In this document: piece after piece, positions 26,522-27,960 of the stretch
Numbering within the stretch: position 1 is the first letter of the stretch
How the letters are laid out: every line of letters begins with the position of its first letter
IMG/VR virus record: IMGVR_UViG_3300009151_000300
Location: 1-27,960 of that record
DNA from: a virus
Reading direction: 5' to 3' (one strand)
DNA length: 27,960 nucleotides
Translations under genes and position numbers: made by a program
The notes under the pieces: model-generated
Databases searched by the model: none
Seen by the model: the letters and a program-made list of their open reading frames with translations, nothing else
Told to the model about the DNA's origin: nothing

Positions 26522-27960
26522 TACCAGAATCCTCCTTTGAGTAGGTCACCGTTGGCAAAGCCTTTGAGGCTGAACTGCTGGCTAACTTGACTGCGTGATT
26601 GTACAGGTATCAATGTAACGTCTATTTCCATCTTGGTTGGTACGTAGCTGGCTGGCACATTGTTTGTGACACTGCCTGCCACTGTGTTAGGTGCCGGAGT
26701 TCTTGGCAATGCGCCTTTTGATAATCCCCCGGGTATGGCATTTAGCAATCTATACACACCAGCCAGTGCACCGCCTGCTGGCAAACTGGCACCTGATGGG
26801 TTGTAGCGATTGGCCAAATTCAAACCAAAGTTGTTGGGATTGGTTGTTCTTATGTAGTCCACATCATTGGGCAAGGTGTAATTAAACGAGCTTACCACAA
26901 CTGGGTGATCCGAAAACTGGTATCCACCAAAGCCGTTCAACAAACAGATTGGGGGAGGTGTGCCGCGTTCGGCATCTTGACCATAGAACATTTTGGTCAC
27001 ACTTCTAAAGAAATGTATCACTGCCAACAGGTAGTTGGCTTCGGTAGTGTCTTGTGCTGTGAATGTTCCACGCAATTGAATATCGCCCACACGAGAGTTT
27101 TTGTAGAACAATCCACGATAGTTTGAGTGTATCAAATCATACTGTTCGTAGTTGGCTGAATAAGTTGTGGTAATACTTGGTGTGTAAGGAAATATCACAC
27201 CGTCAGTACCACCATTGGCCTTGAGTGGTGCCAGTGGCCCAGCTGGGGTAGCATTATACAAATATTGGGCGCCTGGACCAAGGCTCAATCTCACACGCCA
27301 GTCGGTGTTGCCTGGTTGCTTGTAACGTGCTTGAACTGTGGCTTGTTTTTGTGCCGATGTTCGCATTGCGGCAGTCTGGGCACCTTCTTCAGCCACAGCA
27401 TTGTTAGCGCCTTGGCCAAGATCTACAGTAGCACCATTTTCTTGGACACCAACTCCGTCGATTGCAACATCTGCTGGTGGGTAGGTTGTGGGTTGTACAG
27501 CCTCTATAGGCATGCCAAATTGATCAACTGGGTTTCCGGCTGCATCTGTGTATCCACCATTGCCATCTGGGGTAACTGAAAAACCTTCGCCGCCAGTACC
27601 AGGGTCAACCAGTGCGGCTGATTGGGTTACATTATCACCGGTAGGTATTAACGATCCATTGGCGTCAACTGGCTGACCATCGCCATTGACAAATCCACCA
27701 AAGCCATCTGGAAATACATTGCCAAATCCTTCGCCACTGTTGTTTGTATCAACTGGTGGGGGATATTCAACAAAATTTTCTGATGCCAGTTGATCTCTTT
27801 GATCTTGTTGGTATGCTTCTTGTACTGCAAGTTCATTGTCAGTCTGTGGATCAACATCTAAATTAGTATCAGCAGGTTGGTCGTTGGCCAACTGTGCTTC
27901 AAATCTTGCTTGTTCAAATGGATCAGTGTTGGGATCAACTCCTGCAGGATCAAATACACT
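26521..27960 (-). CDS. Tail/baseplate structural protein (5' end beyond window)
   Basis: The frame is open to the right edge. The codon at 27891-27889 is TTG, and 23 sense codons precede it in frame ('SVFDPAGVDPNTDPFEQARF' and so on), so the true start lies outside and this is not a complete 456-residue protein. The visible N-terminal part is a low-complexity arm with two repeats of the form 'GEGF..V.PDG.GG'. The core includes 'GVIFPYTPSITTTYSANYEQ', 'LIHSNYRGLFYKNSRVGDIQ', 'AVIHFFRSVTKMFYGQDAER' and 'GTPPPICLLNGFGGYQFSD', forms I recall from structural proteins beside gp53 in marine T4-like phages. The end carries 'MEIDVTLIPVQSRSQVS'. It may be a baseplate or tail-tube junction component; I cannot match it confidently to gp48 or gp54. 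Confidence 0.82.
   Translation of the reverse strand, partial: SVFDPAGVDPNTDPFEQARFEAQLANDQPADTNLDVDPQTDNELAVQEAYQQDQRDQLASENFVEYPPPVDTNNSGEGFGNVFPDGFGGFVNGDGQPVDANGSLIPTGDNVTQSAALVDPGTGGEGFSVTPDGNGGYTDAAGNPVDQFGMPIEAVQPTTYPPADVAIDGVGVQENGATVDLGQGANNAVAEEGAQTAAMRTSAQKQATVQARYKQPGNTDWRVRLSLGPGAQYLYNATPAGPLAPLKANGGTDGVIFPYTPSITTTYSANYEQYDLIHSNYRGLFYKNSRVGDIQLRGTFTAQDTTEANYLLAVIHFFRSVTKMFYGQDAERGTPPPICLLNGFGGYQFSDHPVVVSSFNYTLPNDVDYIRTTNPNNFGLNLANRYNPSGASLPAGGALAGVYRLLNAIPGGLSKGALPRTPAPNTVAGSVTNNVPASYVPTKMEIDVTLIPVQSRSQVSQQFSLKGFANGDLLKGGFW
27505..27745 (-). repeat. Two-copy protein repeat in the N-terminal arm
   Basis: Bases 27642-27745 encode 'GEGFGNVFPDGFGGFVNGDG' then 'QPVDANGSLIPTGD'. Bases 27505-27603 encode 'GGEGFSVTPDGNGGYTDAAG' then 'NPVDQFGMPIEAV'. 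The shared form is GEGF..V.PDG.GG...(G/A).G.PVD..G..I. The repeat has not been kept closely at the DNA level, so the duplication is not recent. Confidence 0.75.

Overview
The window is a piece of the virion-structure region of a tailed phage with a contractile, T4-type tail (myovirus, Caudoviricetes). Every supported gene lies on the minus strand, so the genes read right to left. They are packed with junctions of a few bases (TAATG or ATGA overlaps, or 1-47 base gaps). The protein set is a T4-like baseplate: gp53-like and gp25-like wedge proteins, an enlarged gp6, and a gp5-like hub/needle protein without a visible lysozyme domain. These sequences look like those of marine T4-like phages (cyanophage, pelagiphage and uncultured marine myophage types). 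That likeness is from memory of the families, and the host cannot be read from this window. No host gene, integrase, tRNA or CRISPR array was seen.

Order of transcription, right to left: (1) 27960-26521, a tail/baseplate structural protein whose start lies beyond the right edge; (2) 26521-26222, gp53-like wedge protein; (3) 26218-23156, a 1020-residue structural protein, probably the hub; (4) 23152-21596, gp5-like hub/needle; (5) 21594-20578, an unassigned 338-residue structural protein; (6) 20559-20182, gp25-like wedge; (7) 20134-16658, gp6-like wedge; (8) 16658-2346, a giant 4770-residue protein filling about half the window; (9) 2326-2177, a 49-residue protein; (10) 2180-1575, a 201-residue structural protein; (11) 1553-1, a fiber-like protein whose end lies beyond the left edge. 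Genes 9 and 11 are easy to miss, one because it is short and the other because it has no stop in the window.

In T4, gp25, two gp6 and gp7 form the wedge core, gp53 joins wedges, and gp5/gp27 form the central hub. The giant protein follows gp6 where T4 has gp7, and no separate gp7, gp8, gp9 or gp10 is recognisable here. I infer that it supplies the gp7 role plus peripheral baseplate or receptor-facing parts. It carries seven FG-GAP-like segments, consistent with a seven-bladed beta-propeller of the integrin-alpha type, interrupted by insertions. It also has many copies of a small beta module and several other repeated structural modules.

There are few regulatory signals. A perfect T4-type late promoter box (TATAAATA, minus strand) overlaps the stop codon of gene 10 and serves gene 11. 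A near match (CATAAATA) lies in the 47-base gap before gp6, between the arms of a short inverted repeat. No stretch of 300 bases lacks a gene.
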